Origin: Actinomycetota bacterium
GTDB lineage: Bacteria > Actinomycetota > Actinomycetes > S36-B12 > UBA10799
Length of the DNA stretch: 41,361 nucleotides
Reading direction: 5' to 3'
Assembly (NCBI GenBank): GCA_963169255.1
Contig: CAUJEJ010000209.1
Span: 1-41,361, forward strand
The position numbers were made by a program, and so were the translations under genes. Below, piece after piece: positions 10,705 through 18,484 of this stretch. Within the stretch, counting starts at the first letter, position 1. Every line of letters starts with the position of its first letter. The notes beneath the pieces were generated by a model. It did no database searches. It saw only the letters and a list, made by a program, of their open reading frames with translations, and had not been told where the DNA came from.

Positions 10705-11357
10705 AGGTTGCCATTGCCGGAGCGGGCAAAGTGGGGCGCTCGATCGCGCGCGAGCTCATCGCCAACAACCACGAGGTACTCCTACTTGACAAGGACGCTG
10801 GAAAGGCAAAGCAAGGGGCCGCTAGCGGAGCTTCAGTTCTCGTCGTTGACGCATGCGAGATCTCTTCACTCGAAGAAGCGGGACTCCCCTCGTGCCAAGT
10901 CGTGATCGCAGCGACCGGTGACGACAAGGTCAACCTCGTCGTCGCATTGCTGGCCAAAACGGAGTACGGAGTCCCCCGCGTCGTTGCGCGGGTGAATCAC
11001 CCCAAGAACGAGTGGTTGTTCGACGATTCTTGGGGAGTCGACGTCGCTGTGTCGACGCCGCGAATGTTGTCCGCGTTGGTCGAAGAAGCAGTGACCGTTG
11101 GCGATCTGGTCCGGCTCATGACCTTCCGCCAGGGTGACGCCAACCTGGTTGAGCTCACTCTGGCACCAGAATCGCCGGTCGTGGGCAAGCGAGTCGATGA
11201 AGTCACCTGGCCCATTGACACCGCCCTGGTGGCAATCGTGCGGGAGAGCCGCGTCATCACCCCAACGCCCGACGACACCCTCGAAGCCGGCGATGAATTG
11301 CTCTTCGTTAGCGCTGAGGACCAAGAAGAAGCGCTCGAAGACCTCCTCGCTGTCTGA
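10701..11357 (+). CDS. ceoC: TrkA-family potassium uptake regulator (CeoC-like)
   Basis: Second RCK subunit, 218 residues, beginning MKVAIAGAGKVGRSIA with a Rossmann GxGxxG motif and LLDKDAGKA at the end of strand 2. The TrkA_C region follows (VELTLAPESPVVGKRVDE to AGDELLFVSAEDQEEA). The ATG overlaps the ceoB stop in an ATGA, so the two are translationally coupled and probably form a mixed assembly, as proposed for CeoB/CeoC. No TrkH or KtrB membrane subunit is present in the window; the only candidate channel or transporter partner nearby is the divergent KimA-like permease. Confidence 0.92.
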   Translation: MKVAIAGAGKVGRSIARELIANNHEVLLLDKDAGKAKQGAASGASVLVVDACEISSLEEAGLPSCQVVIAATGDDKVNLVVALLAKTEYGVPRVVARVNHPKNEWLFDDSWGVDVAVSTPRMLSALVEEAVTVGDLVRLMTFRQGDANLVELTLAPESPVVGKRVDEVTWPIDTALVAIVRESRVITPTPDDTLEAGDELLFVSAEDQEEALEDLLAV

Positions 11358-11401
11358 CCGAGGAGGTTCTGCGGCGACATCACCTGAGTCGCCGTTCGGT
11401 C
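11356..11401. terminator. Weak stem region between convergent genes
   Basis: GGCGAC (11373-11378) pairs with GTCGCC (11388-11393) across a 9-nt loop, and GACCG/CGGTC flank it. It lies between ceoC and the convergent DUF3159 gene and could serve both. There is no T tract. Confidence 0.35.
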
Positions 11402-11442
11402 GTTAGAGCGCGCTCGCCCGAGCAGATCTAACCCTTAGCGGG

Positions 11443-12198
11443 TCACGCGGGATCTGAGGTTGCTGCAGCCTCTTGTCGCTGGTGGTAGTCAGCGAGGGCA
11501 GGCTTCACCAGTCGATACGTCACGAGCCCGACCAACAACATCAGCGGCCAGCCGAGCACGATTTTTGCCACCCCAAGCGCACCAACCATCTCGGCAAAGT
11601 AGAGGGGAAGCTGAATTGCCAGCTTCAAGGCAAACATGCCAGCCCAGAGCCAGGTGGCGATGACGTAGGCGCGGCGCAGTTGCGGATCGGAACGCCACCC
11701 AGCGATGTCGCCGGTTGCTGCACCGACACCCACACCTACCAGCGGCCAGCGCACAAGGTTGGAGACAGCGAATGCAACTCCGTACGCCATGTTGATCAGA
11801 AGTCCAGGCAGGAAGAAGTCCGCAGCGTTGCCCGTCCTCGATGCAATGAAGGCAGACAACGCGACACCGCCAAATCCGCCCAACACCTGCTGCAGACTTT
11901 GTTTACGCAGGATTCGCCAGATCGCGATGACCGCACCTGCACCGAGCGCACACCAGATCGAGACAGTGAGATTCTGCGAGGTGGCAAGGTAGGAGATGAC
12001 GAAGACGAGCGCGGGCAGGCTTGAATCGATAATTCCGCGCCAGCCCCCGATCGCGTCGGCGAGCATTCCGCTGCCGATCGGCACATCGGTGCGCAGTTCC
12101 TCACCAAGGGAACCAATTGGGCCTGGCAACGGCATCCCGGAGCCCGGACTTGTCGGATCGGCGGTTAGTTCGTCGTCTTTCTGGGGTTCTTGACTCAC
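11443..12198 (-). CDS. DUF3159 family membrane protein
   Basis: Membrane protein of 251 residues and unknown function, matching the actinobacterial DUF3159 family (Rv2693c in M. tuberculosis) by sequence style and neighbourhood. A soluble N-terminus of about 50 residues is followed by roughly five or six hydrophobic helices, including IIDSSLPALVFVISYLA and AAATGDIAGWRSDPQLRRAY with the W-R-x-D-P-x-L-R pattern I associate with this family. The ATG at 12198 lies 6 bases after the stop of the OB-fold gene, so the two are co-transcribed. The constant linkage with ceoB/ceoC and the OB-fold gene across actinobacteria suggests a shared role, but no function is established. Confidence 0.85.
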   Translation of the reverse strand: MSQEPQKDDELTADPTSPGSGMPLPGPIGSLGEELRTDVPIGSGMLADAIGGWRGIIDSSLPALVFVISYLATSQNLTVSIWCALGAGAVIAIWRILRKQSLQQVLGGFGGVALSAFIASRTGNAADFFLPGLLINMAYGVAFAVSNLVRWPLVGVGVGAATGDIAGWRSDPQLRRAYVIATWLWAGMFALKLAIQLPLYFAEMVGALGVAKIVLGWPLMLLVGLVTYRLVKPALADYHQRQEAAATSDPA

Positions 12199-12204
12199 CT
12201 GTCA

Positions 12205-12594
12205 CTACTCGCCGACAGCGACGGCGCGCAACGAATAGCGCGGGTTGTAGATCGTTCGGCGCCCGCCGACGGTATTCATCCGGCCCGTGGCGGTCAGGAC
12301 CCGGCCTGCCTCGATGCCTTGGATGTGGCGACGACCAAGCCAGACGAGGACCACCCGACCGGAGCCGTCGTAAACCTCGGCTTCGACCGTGGGGACGCTC
12401 TCGACGGGCTTCATCGTGACCGAGCGCAGCGGTCCACAAATCGTCACGACATCGCCGCAGTTGCACGAATCGATGGGATTTGCACCCGCACTTCGAGAGG
12501 TTTCCTTCAACTCCGCGGCTTCAATTTCTTCATCGCTGGAGCCCAGGCGGCGCCACAGCCGACGCATCGCAGAGTCGTCAGTCGTCTCAGGCAT
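12205..12594 (-). CDS. OB-fold nucleic-acid binding domain protein
   Basis: Small cytosolic protein of 129 residues. The N-terminal 35 residues are acidic and helical; the rest (about 38-125) reads as an OB-fold beta barrel: DVVTICGPLRSVTMKP, TVEAEVYDGSGRVVLVWLGRRHIQGIEAGRVL and TATGRMNTVGGRRTIYNPRYSL. This is the Rv2694c type of protein. It heads a two-gene unit with the DUF3159 gene 6 bases downstream. The ligand, DNA or RNA, is not known. Confidence 0.85.
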   Translation of the reverse strand: MPETTDDSAMRRLWRRLGSSDEEIEAAELKETSRSAGANPIDSCNCGDVVTICGPLRSVTMKPVESVPTVEAEVYDGSGRVVLVWLGRRHIQGIEAGRVLTATGRMNTVGGRRTIYNPRYSLRAVAVGE

Positions 12595-12705
12595 ACCGCA
12601 AGGCTAACCCCAACCGGGTCGCGTGCATAGATCGTGTGGGATCAGCCACGTTTAGTGATGGGGACGCCCCTAGCGAACGCGACCAGAAACTGGTGTGATG
12701 AGCCG

Positions 12706-13485
12706 ATGAGAGCTCTCATTCCGGACATCATCGAAGACCTCAGCGATTCCGATCTTGCCCACGTCTATGCGTGGCCGTCGAAACGCGACCAGACGTGGCT
12801 GCGAATGAACTTCGCCGCGAGCATCGACGGCTGCGTGACCGACAACGACGGCCTCTCAGCCGGAGTCTCCAGCCCTGACGACAAACGTGTCTTTGCCCTT
12901 CTTCGGGCGACGTGTGACGCCGTTGTGGTGGGGGCAGGCACAGCCCGCACCGAGGGTTACGGTCCGGTGAAGGTGCGCGAATCGATGGAGAACTTGCGGC
13001 ACAAGCTCGGCATGACGACGCCACCACGGCTCGTCATCATCACGAACTCCGGAAACCTCGATCCAGCAAGTCCCGCGTTTGTCGACGCCGATCCGGGCGC
13101 ACGAACCATCGTGGTGACGCGACGTGAATCCGGCCTCGGGGCGGACACCGCAACGGCCCGACATGACGAACTCGCCGAGGTTGCCGACATTGTTGTCGCT
13201 GGCGAAGCCAGCGTGGACTTGAAATCAACTCGAACCCAACTCGGCGACCTCGGCCTTCACCGTCTGCTGTGTGAAGGTGGCCCAAGCCTCTTCGGTGACA
13301 TGTTGACTGCCGGGGTCGTGGATGACCTGTGCCTCACCACGAGTCCTCTCATCGCCGGGCAATCAACCGCAAACCGGACCACGCTGACTGGCCATGACGC
13401 CCTGCCGTCACAACACGATGTGACGCTGGCGAGTCTGGTTCAGGCGAGTAACTCGCTCCTTGCGCGCTGGCTGCTTCGTAAGTAG
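12706..13485 (+). CDS. RibD C-terminal-type pyrimidine reductase family protein (Rv2671-like)
   Basis: NADPH-dependent reductase fold of 259 residues resembling the reductase half of RibD and dihydrofolate reductase. Landmarks are MNFAASIDGCVTDNDGLSAG (substrate side), DKRVFALLRATCDAVVVGAGTARTEGYGP, the dinucleotide region PRLVIITNSGNLDP and the C-terminal LLCEGGPSLFGDMLTAGVVDDLCLTTSPLIAG. There is no deaminase domain, so it is not a full RibD. M. tuberculosis Rv2671, of nearly the same length and also near msrB, has been reported to act as a dihydrofolate reductase analogue; the role here could be that or riboflavin-related. The ATG at 12706 is chosen over the ATG at 12634 because conservation begins there and TGTGAT lies 6 nt upstream, a one-mismatch leaderless pattern. 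Confidence 0.85.
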   Translation: MRALIPDIIEDLSDSDLAHVYAWPSKRDQTWLRMNFAASIDGCVTDNDGLSAGVSSPDDKRVFALLRATCDAVVVGAGTARTEGYGPVKVRESMENLRHKLGMTTPPRLVIITNSGNLDPASPAFVDADPGARTIVVTRRESGLGADTATARHDELAEVADIVVAGEASVDLKSTRTQLGDLGLHRLLCEGGPSLFGDMLTAGVVDDLCLTTSPLIAGQSTANRTTLTGHDALPSQHDVTLASLVQASNSLLARWLLRK

Positions 13486-13532
13486 CGACTCTGGCAGTCC
13501 GTTCGAAGCCGCGCGGGTGCAGCCAGCCCGCA

Positions 13533-14591
13533 CTAGCTTTCGAAGATGTCGTCGAGTGAGTATGCTGCGGGGACTTCAAGCTGCCCGTAGGTGCAGGACT
13601 CCGGATCGCGATCGGGGCGCCAATTGCGAAAGCGAGCGGTATGCCGGAAGCGAGTCCCCTGCATGTGGTCGTACGCAACCTCAACGACGAGTTCGGGCCG
13701 CAACGGCTGCCAGGTCAAGTCCTTGCCAGCGTTCCAGCGTGACTCACCGCCCGGCAGTCGGGTGTGGCTCTCGGCGGCTTGCTCGACGAGCCACGGGTGT
13801 TCTCCAGCGGAGGCTCCGGTCATCCGGTACGCCTCGAGGAAGTCGACGAGTTCGGCGCGCTTCGCCATCGTGAACGATGCGCTCACTCCAACTTGGTTGA
13901 GATTGCCCGCGTCGTCGTAGAGGCCCAAGAGCAGCGATCCAACGATCGGCCCAGACTTGTGCCAACGGAACCCCGCAACCACACAGTCAGCAGTTCGATC
14001 ATGCTTGATCTTGATCATGGTTCGTTTGTTGGGCTCATACGGCCCATCGAGGGACTTCCCTATGACGCCGTCGAGACCGGCGCCTTCGAAGTTCCGAAAC
14101 CACTCCTCCGCCGTGGCAACATCACACGTCGCCGGAGTGAGATGAATTCCGTCGCTGCCAGCAACATGGCGCGTAAGGAGTTCGCGTCGCTCGTCGAACC
14201 GCTTCGCCATGAGGTCGCGGTCGTCAAGCGCTAGCAGGTCGAATGCGACGAACGAAGCGGGCGTCTGTTCGGCAAGGAGTTGCACACGCGAATCCGCTGG
14301 ATGAATCCGATTGAGGAGCGCGTCAAACTCGAGGTGACCGTTTGAGGCAATGACGATCTCGCCATCAACAACGCACCGCTGCGGCAAACCAACTAAGGCC
14401 TTGGCCACGACTTCAGGAAAATAGCGGGTCAGTGGCTTCTCGTTCCGCGACCCGATGATCACCTCATCGCCATCGCGGAAGATGATCGCTCGAAAGCCAT
14501 CCCACTTGCCTTCGTAGTGCATGCCGGGCGGAATCCGCTTCGCCGGTTTGGCGAGCATCGGAGCAACTGGGGGCATCACAGGCAACTCCAC
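13533..14591 (-). CDS. ligC: ATP-dependent DNA ligase, LigC type
   Basis: Nuclear-type ATP ligase of 352 residues that seals nicks through an enzyme-AMP intermediate. The nucleotidyl motif is EGKWDGFRAI with the reactive lysine K29. Further motifs are GSRNEKPLTRYFPEV, VVDGEIV, FVAFDLLALDDRDL, EGLDGVIGK-like GAGLDGVIGKSLDG, and RTMIKIKHDRTADCVVAGFR with the KIK lysines, followed by the OB domain ending RHTARFRNWRPDRDPESC. The size matches the stand-alone LigC of mycobacteria (Rv3731). The gene lies 3 bases after the polymerase/primase gene, repeating the Rv3730c-Rv3731 pairing. This pair is thought to act in base-excision or gap repair rather than as the main end-joining ligase; no ku gene is visible. 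Confidence 0.93.
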   Translation of the reverse strand: MELPVMPPVAPMLAKPAKRIPPGMHYEGKWDGFRAIIFRDGDEVIIGSRNEKPLTRYFPEVVAKALVGLPQRCVVDGEIVIASNGHLEFDALLNRIHPADSRVQLLAEQTPASFVAFDLLALDDRDLMAKRFDERRELLTRHVAGSDGIHLTPATCDVATAEEWFRNFEGAGLDGVIGKSLDGPYEPNKRTMIKIKHDRTADCVVAGFRWHKSGPIVGSLLLGLYDDAGNLNQVGVSASFTMAKRAELVDFLEAYRMTGASAGEHPWLVEQAAESHTRLPGGESRWNAGKDLTWQPLRPELVVEVAYDHMQGTRFRHTARFRNWRPDRDPESCTYGQLEVPAAYSLDDIFES

Positions 14592-14594
14592 TGA

Positions 14595-15749
14595 CTACTC
14601 CCCTGCCTGTCGTGAAGTGTCCTCGGCTGTCGCGGTGTCTCCTGCTGCAGAAGGTGTATCGGCGGCGGGAACAGCCTTCGGCTTGGCGCGACGACTGGGC
14701 TGAACGCGCAGTGGCTCGCCCTCCATCTTCGGATAGTCCGGCGGATACGGCATGTCCTCGAGCCCGTGATCGCGAACGTCGCGCTCGTACATCTCAACGA
14801 GTGGTGCCATGTCGAACGCAACGTCATCGATCTGCGCCTGCAGATCACCGATTCGAGCGAACCGTTCCGGAACTGTCCGCACGGTGAAGTCGCTCGGCGC
14901 GATGTCGGGGAGTTCTTCCCAAAGGACGGGAGTTGACACAGGTGCGCCCGGGCGCGGCCGAATCGAGTAGGCCGAAGCGATCGTTCGGTCGCGCGAATTC
15001 TGGTTGTAGTCGACGAAGATCTTCTCGCCGCGCTCTTCCTTCCACCATTTCGTCGTCACAAGATCTGGAGCGCGCCGTTCAAGCTCTCGTCCGAATGCGA
15101 TTGCAGCGTGGCGCATATCGATGAAATCCCATCGCGGTTCGACGCGTAGGTAGATGTGAATCCCACGCCCTCCCGAAGTCTTCGGGAATCCGCGATATCC
15201 GAGTTCGTCAAGCAACTCATGCGCCATCTGCGCGACCCTTACCGCGTCCTTGAAATCGGTTCCCGGTTGCGGATCAAGATCGATTCTCAGCTCGTCCGGC
15301 GAGTCCACATCGGCCTTGCGGACCGGCCAAGGATGGAACGTGATCGTGCCAAGGTTTGCTGCCCAGGCGATGACGGCCAATTTGTCCGGGCACACCTCGT
15401 CGGCAAACCGCCCGGAGGGAAAGGTGATACGCGCAGTATTGACCCAGTCGGGCGCTCCCTTGGGAATTCGCTTTTGGTAGAAGGCTTCCTTCGCCGGACC
15501 CATCCGTTGGCTGATCTCGACACCGGGCCGAACCCCACCCGGCCAACGTTCCAGCGTCGTGGGTCGGTCCCGGAGCGCTCGAAGGATCCCCGGACCCACA
15601 CTTAGGTAGTAGTCGATCATCTCGCGTTTGGTGATGCCGACGTCATCAAACAGCGGCCGCTCCGGGTTCGAGACGCGAACGGGTATTCCCTCGACGTCGA
15701 TCTCGATCGGACTCCCAAAACTTGCCACAGCCTGACGGTACCCGCCCAC
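14595..15749 (-). CDS. LigD-type polymerase/primase domain protein (PolD1/PrimC-like)
   Basis: Archaeo-eukaryotic primase fold DNA/RNA polymerase, 384 residues. The catalytic acidic pair sits in DELRIDLDP (D157, D159), the nucleotide-binding SGGRGIHIY has H198, and the third acidic residue is D247 in FVDYNQN. NPERPLFDDVGITKREMIDYY near 28-48 and QKRIPKGAPDWV near 92-103 are also typical. The last about 30 residues are a low-complexity Pro/Ala/Lys tail. The start is GTG 15749; an alternative GTG seven codons downstream is possible. It is the first gene of an operon with the ATP ligase. In mycobacteria the stand-alone protein fills short gaps, preferring ribonucleotides. Confidence 0.92.
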   Translation of the reverse strand: MGGYRQAVASFGSPIEIDVEGIPVRVSNPERPLFDDVGITKREMIDYYLSVGPGILRALRDRPTTLERWPGGVRPGVEISQRMGPAKEAFYQKRIPKGAPDWVNTARITFPSGRFADEVCPDKLAVIAWAANLGTITFHPWPVRKADVDSPDELRIDLDPQPGTDFKDAVRVAQMAHELLDELGYRGFPKTSGGRGIHIYLRVEPRWDFIDMRHAAIAFGRELERRAPDLVTTKWWKEERGEKIFVDYNQNSRDRTIASAYSIRPRPGAPVSTPVLWEELPDIAPSDFTVRTVPERFARIGDLQAQIDDVAFDMAPLVEMYERDVRDHGLEDMPYPPDYPKMEGEPLRVQPSRRAKPKAVPAADTPSAAGDTATAEDTSRQAGE

Positions 15750-15837
15750 CCACAGCTAGCGCCCGGCAAGCGAGGCGGTTGAGGTGAGCAGGAATACCGC
15801 GAAGAGCGGTATCCGTGAGCGGGCGCGATTGCCGCGT

Positions 15838-15843
15838 TATGGT
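15838..15843 (+). promoter_or_regulatory. Leaderless -10 element of the PEBP-like gene
   Basis: TATGGT, 6 nt before the ATG at 15850; no Shine-Dalgarno sequence is present. Confidence 0.5.
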
Positions 15844-15849
15844 GGCCGA

Positions 15850-16509
15850 ATGGAGTTAACAAGCGAGAGCATTCGGCCCGGTCAGCCCATCGATTCGGTC
15901 TACGCACTGGGCCGACCAGACACGCACTCCAACGCCACATTCTCAGACAACGTGAACCCGCACCTTGCCTGGTCTCATGCGCCTAGCGGCACCAAGTCAT
16001 TCGCCGTCGTGGTGCATGACAGTGACGCGCCGACCGTGGCCGATGACGTCAATCAGCCGGGCCGACGAGTACCCCACGATCTACCACGCGCGGACTTCTA
16101 CCACTGGGTACTCGTTGATCTACCTGCCACCGTTACGCGAATTCCATCCGGCGCGTTTAGTTCCGGCGTTTCTAAAGGCGGTAAGGCCGGGCCGGAGGTG
16201 GCCCTGAAGGACGATGTCGCCTCTGAGTTCGGTCGCAGTGAGCTCAACCTGCGACACGGGCTGAACAGCTACACGCAGTGGTTCGCGTCTGATCCGGACA
16301 TGGTCGGCGACTACTTCGGGTATGACGGGCCGTTTCCGCCCTGGAATGACGAGCGGACTCATACGTACACCTTCACCGTGCTTGCTTTAGACGTCGAGCG
16401 CGCACCAGTTGAGGGTTCCTTTGATGGCCCGGCTCTGCTGACTGCGCTGGAGGGACACATCCTCGATTCCGCCGCGTTTACCGCGACGTATCGAATCTGC
16501 GCGGAATAG
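15850..16509 (+). CDS. YbhB/YbcL (PEBP, Raf kinase inhibitor-like) family protein
   Basis: Phosphatidylethanolamine-binding-protein fold, 219 residues, longer than the usual 150-180. Typical segments are SIRPGQPIDSVYALG, NPHLAWSHAPSGTKSFAVVVHDSDAPT with the conserved Asp and Pro, FYHWVLVDLP with the conserved His, and YDGPFPPWNDERTHTYTFTVLALD, equivalent to the YxGPxPP...HxY signature. The extra length is an insertion around residues 60-75 and another near 120-150. The ligand and role of bacterial members remain poorly defined. The ATG at 15850 is preferred to an earlier ATG at 15784 because homology begins there and a TATGGT element lies 6 nt upstream. Confidence 0.85.
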   Translation: MELTSESIRPGQPIDSVYALGRPDTHSNATFSDNVNPHLAWSHAPSGTKSFAVVVHDSDAPTVADDVNQPGRRVPHDLPRADFYHWVLVDLPATVTRIPSGAFSSGVSKGGKAGPEVALKDDVASEFGRSELNLRHGLNSYTQWFASDPDMVGDYFGYDGPFPPWNDERTHTYTFTVLALDVERAPVEGSFDGPALLTALEGHILDSAAFTATYRICAE

Positions 16510-16545
16510 CGGCGCGAACTCCGAGATGGCACAGGCAGGCACTCG

Positions 16546-16854
16546 ATGACGTTCACCGGACGACGGACAGTCGCGGTCGAACTCGTTCCGGAGGCGCTGC
16601 GGCAACGAGGCGGAACGTGGCTCATCGAAGCCGACTCAGCGTGGGCGTGGACTTTGTGGCGAAGTGAGTCCGACGAGTTCGAACTGCTCGTCGTCTGCGG
16701 CTCAGTTGGCATTTGGGAGGAATGGGCAGCACTTAACGACGATGATCGCTCCACGATCTACGCACACTTCCAGTTACTCGTCGCGGGCGGTGAGGCATTC
16801 GATTCTCTAGCAAACGCCGTGGATGCGATCGCAAAACGCCACAAGTGCGGCTAG
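16546..16854 (+). CDS. Small hypothetical protein, 102 residues
   Basis: I do not recognise this protein. It is a compact, acidic, tryptophan-rich sequence (GTWLIEADSAWAWTLWRSESDEFELLVVCGSVGIWEEW) followed by two predicted helices. It reads like a small alpha/beta protein without membrane segments or signal peptide. It begins 36 bases after the PEBP-like gene on the same strand and could be co-transcribed with it. The ribosome binding site is weak. Codon usage resembles its neighbours, which supports it being a real gene. Confidence 0.6.
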   Translation: MTFTGRRTVAVELVPEALRQRGGTWLIEADSAWAWTLWRSESDEFELLVVCGSVGIWEEWAALNDDDRSTIYAHFQLLVAGGEAFDSLANAVDAIAKRHKCG

Positions 16855-16855
16855 C

Positions 16856-16877
16856 GAGTCGAGCGTGACGTCGACTC
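16856..16877. terminator. Hairpin between convergent genes
   Basis: GAGTCGA (16856-16862) and TCGACTC (16871-16877) form a perfect 7-bp stem with an 8-nt loop, in the 48-base gap between the small hypothetical gene and the convergent HTH_42 gene. Likely a two-way terminator; no T tract. Confidence 0.5.
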
Positions 16878-16902
16878 CTGCGATGAGTCCTTCGCCGTCC
16901 AC

Positions 16903-18006
16903 CTACCTGACCTCGACCTCGAGGCCGACAAACCGCCCGTAGCGCTGCGCGGCGAGCTCGAAGCCGCTGGCCTGTTCAGGGGTCAAATCCTCAAAGGCAT
17001 CAACCTCGATCCGAACCTTGCGCTTGGTCGCATTTCGCTTCCAGGTGCCCTTCACCCTCCCGCAGTCAACAATGGTCGAGCGGAACACGCCATTGTTCCC
17101 CGGCACCACTGCCTGCAGGGAACCTGGCTCCAGCATCAGCGCGCGGTCCTTGTAGCCGAGCATGTACTCATCAAACCCCGGTAGCGCAAGGATCCCCTTC
17201 CTGAAACCGAGGTCCCCATTGACCGAGATCGCACTCGCCAGTTCGTCCGCTACCCACAACGCGCCCGCGTCAGACTCGACTTCGCGGATCCGGCCAACGT
17301 TGGCCGCGAGCGCTTTGCGCGCCGGGCCCATCGCGATTCCCGCCCACCCAGCGAAGTCCTTCGCAGGTATCGGCCCATGGCCACGCACGAAATACCACGC
17401 AAGTTCGGCAAGGGCTTCGTCGCCGACCAACACGCGCTGCTCGGGCGCGAACTCGCTGAGCAGCACGAAGGTCTGCTCCTTGCCGATCGACGGGCCGAAA
17501 CATGTGATGCCAACTTGCGACGAGTGCCAAAGGAGGTGGTAGAGACGTTGACCTGTGGTGGCGATTCCTGCTTCGTTGAGAGCGTCCGCACATTGCGAGC
17601 GAGTGAGTCGCTTTCCTCCAACGAGAGCCTGCTCAAGGATGACGCCCGCGCTCTCCACCGTGCTGCGATCAAGACCGAGATAGTCCCAACGCTTCTCGAC
17701 GCCCGAGAGCGCGCGCGAACCCACAGCTTCCAGCATCCATCGCGCATCGTTCGAGGCAATGAGGTGGATGGTTCCGCGCATCGGCCACGTTCGCAGCACC
17801 GTGCCTTGCTCGAAGGCAGCGTCAACGTCGCCCTCCGTCAACTCCGGAAGCCGTAGCCCAAGTGACCACTTGACACTCGCAAGGTCCTGGCCCTGCATCG
17901 CGCCGAGCCACCCGACAACGTGTTCGACGGTGGTGGAATCGTGATCTGCGAGAAGGAGCGCAGACAACCGCGCCGACAGAATCTGCGAGGCGCTCAGGTT
18001 CGTCAT
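16903..18006 (-). CDS. HTH_42 (AlkZ/YcaQ-related) winged-helix protein
   Basis: Protein of 367 residues belonging to the tandem winged-helix HTH_42 superfamily that includes the DNA glycosylases AlkZ and YcaQ. Typical segments are LLADHDSTTVEHVVGWLGAM, LRTWPMRGTIHLIASNDARWML, RYHLL-like RLYHLLWHSSQVGITCFGP, EALAELAWYFVRGHGPIPAKDFAGWAG and LLPGFDEYMLGYKDR-like ALPGFDEYMLGYKDRALML. Residues Q38-G39-Q40 fall where the catalytic Q-x-Q of AlkZ-type glycosylases is expected, though the middle residue is Gly rather than a larger aliphatic one. Repair of alkylated or crosslinked DNA is therefore possible but not shown. The start is the ATG at 18006. Placement near the ligase and polymerase genes is suggestive only. 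Confidence 0.8.
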   Translation of the reverse strand: MTNLSASQILSARLSALLLADHDSTTVEHVVGWLGAMQGQDLASVKWSLGLRLPELTEGDVDAAFEQGTVLRTWPMRGTIHLIASNDARWMLEAVGSRALSGVEKRWDYLGLDRSTVESAGVILEQALVGGKRLTRSQCADALNEAGIATTGQRLYHLLWHSSQVGITCFGPSIGKEQTFVLLSEFAPEQRVLVGDEALAELAWYFVRGHGPIPAKDFAGWAGIAMGPARKALAANVGRIREVESDAGALWVADELASAISVNGDLGFRKGILALPGFDEYMLGYKDRALMLEPGSLQAVVPGNNGVFRSTIVDCGRVKGTWKRNATKRKVRIEVDAFEDLTPEQASGFELAAQRYGRFVGLEVEVR

Positions 18007-18031
18007 CTGCGAGTCTCGCTATTCGTCTCTG

Positions 18032-18478
18032 CTACTCAGCAGATTCGAGGGTAATACTGATCGAGTTTATGCACCAACGCTGGTCCGTCGGTGTGCCATA
18101 ACCTTCACCCTCGAACACGTGCCCGAGGTGTGAACCACAGTTGGCGCAACGGGCCTCAGTCCGCACGGACATCAAGGACCGATCCTCAACAAGCTCAACC
18201 GCATCGCCCGCCATCGGCGTGAAGAACGATGGCCAGCCGCAATGGGAATCAAACTTCGACGATGAGGAAAAGAGTTCGGCCTGGCAAGCGCGACACCGAT
18301 ATACGCCGACAGTCTTGGTGTCGGTGTACTCACCCCTGAAGGCCGCCTCCGTGCCGGCCTCGCGCAGAACGTGGTACTCCTCTTTGGACAACGACTCTTT
18401 CCATTGCTCCTCGGACTTGGAGACCGGATAGGGCGTGCCGTCCGGACGCAACGGACCGTCCTTCTTTGGACTACTCAT
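18032..18478 (-). CDS. msrB: Peptide-methionine (R)-S-oxide reductase
   Basis: Cytosolic enzyme reducing the R form of methionine sulfoxide in proteins; 148 residues, normal length. Zinc-binding CxxC pairs are CRAC and CANC. GWPSF, HLGHVFEGEG and the catalytic cysteine in RWCINS (usually R-Y/F-C-x-N) are all intact. The ATG at 18478 has AGGTGA upstream with good spacing and lies 6 bases after hemQ, so hemY-hemQ-msrB form an operon. M. tuberculosis has the same genes close together (Rv2674, Rv2676c, Rv2677c). Linkage to heme synthesis makes sense as protection from peroxide made by the oxidase. Confidence 0.96.
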   Translation of the reverse strand: MSSPKKDGPLRPDGTPYPVSKSEEQWKESLSKEEYHVLREAGTEAAFRGEYTDTKTVGVYRCRACQAELFSSSSKFDSHCGWPSFFTPMAGDAVELVEDRSLMSVRTEARCANCGSHLGHVFEGEGYGTPTDQRWCINSISITLESAE

Positions 18479-18484
18479 CTCACT

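Noticed and set aside
13533-15749. Full non-homologous end-joining operon
   Set aside because: A ligase and polymerase are present but no ku gene, and the stand-alone LigC/PolD1 layout differs from LigD.
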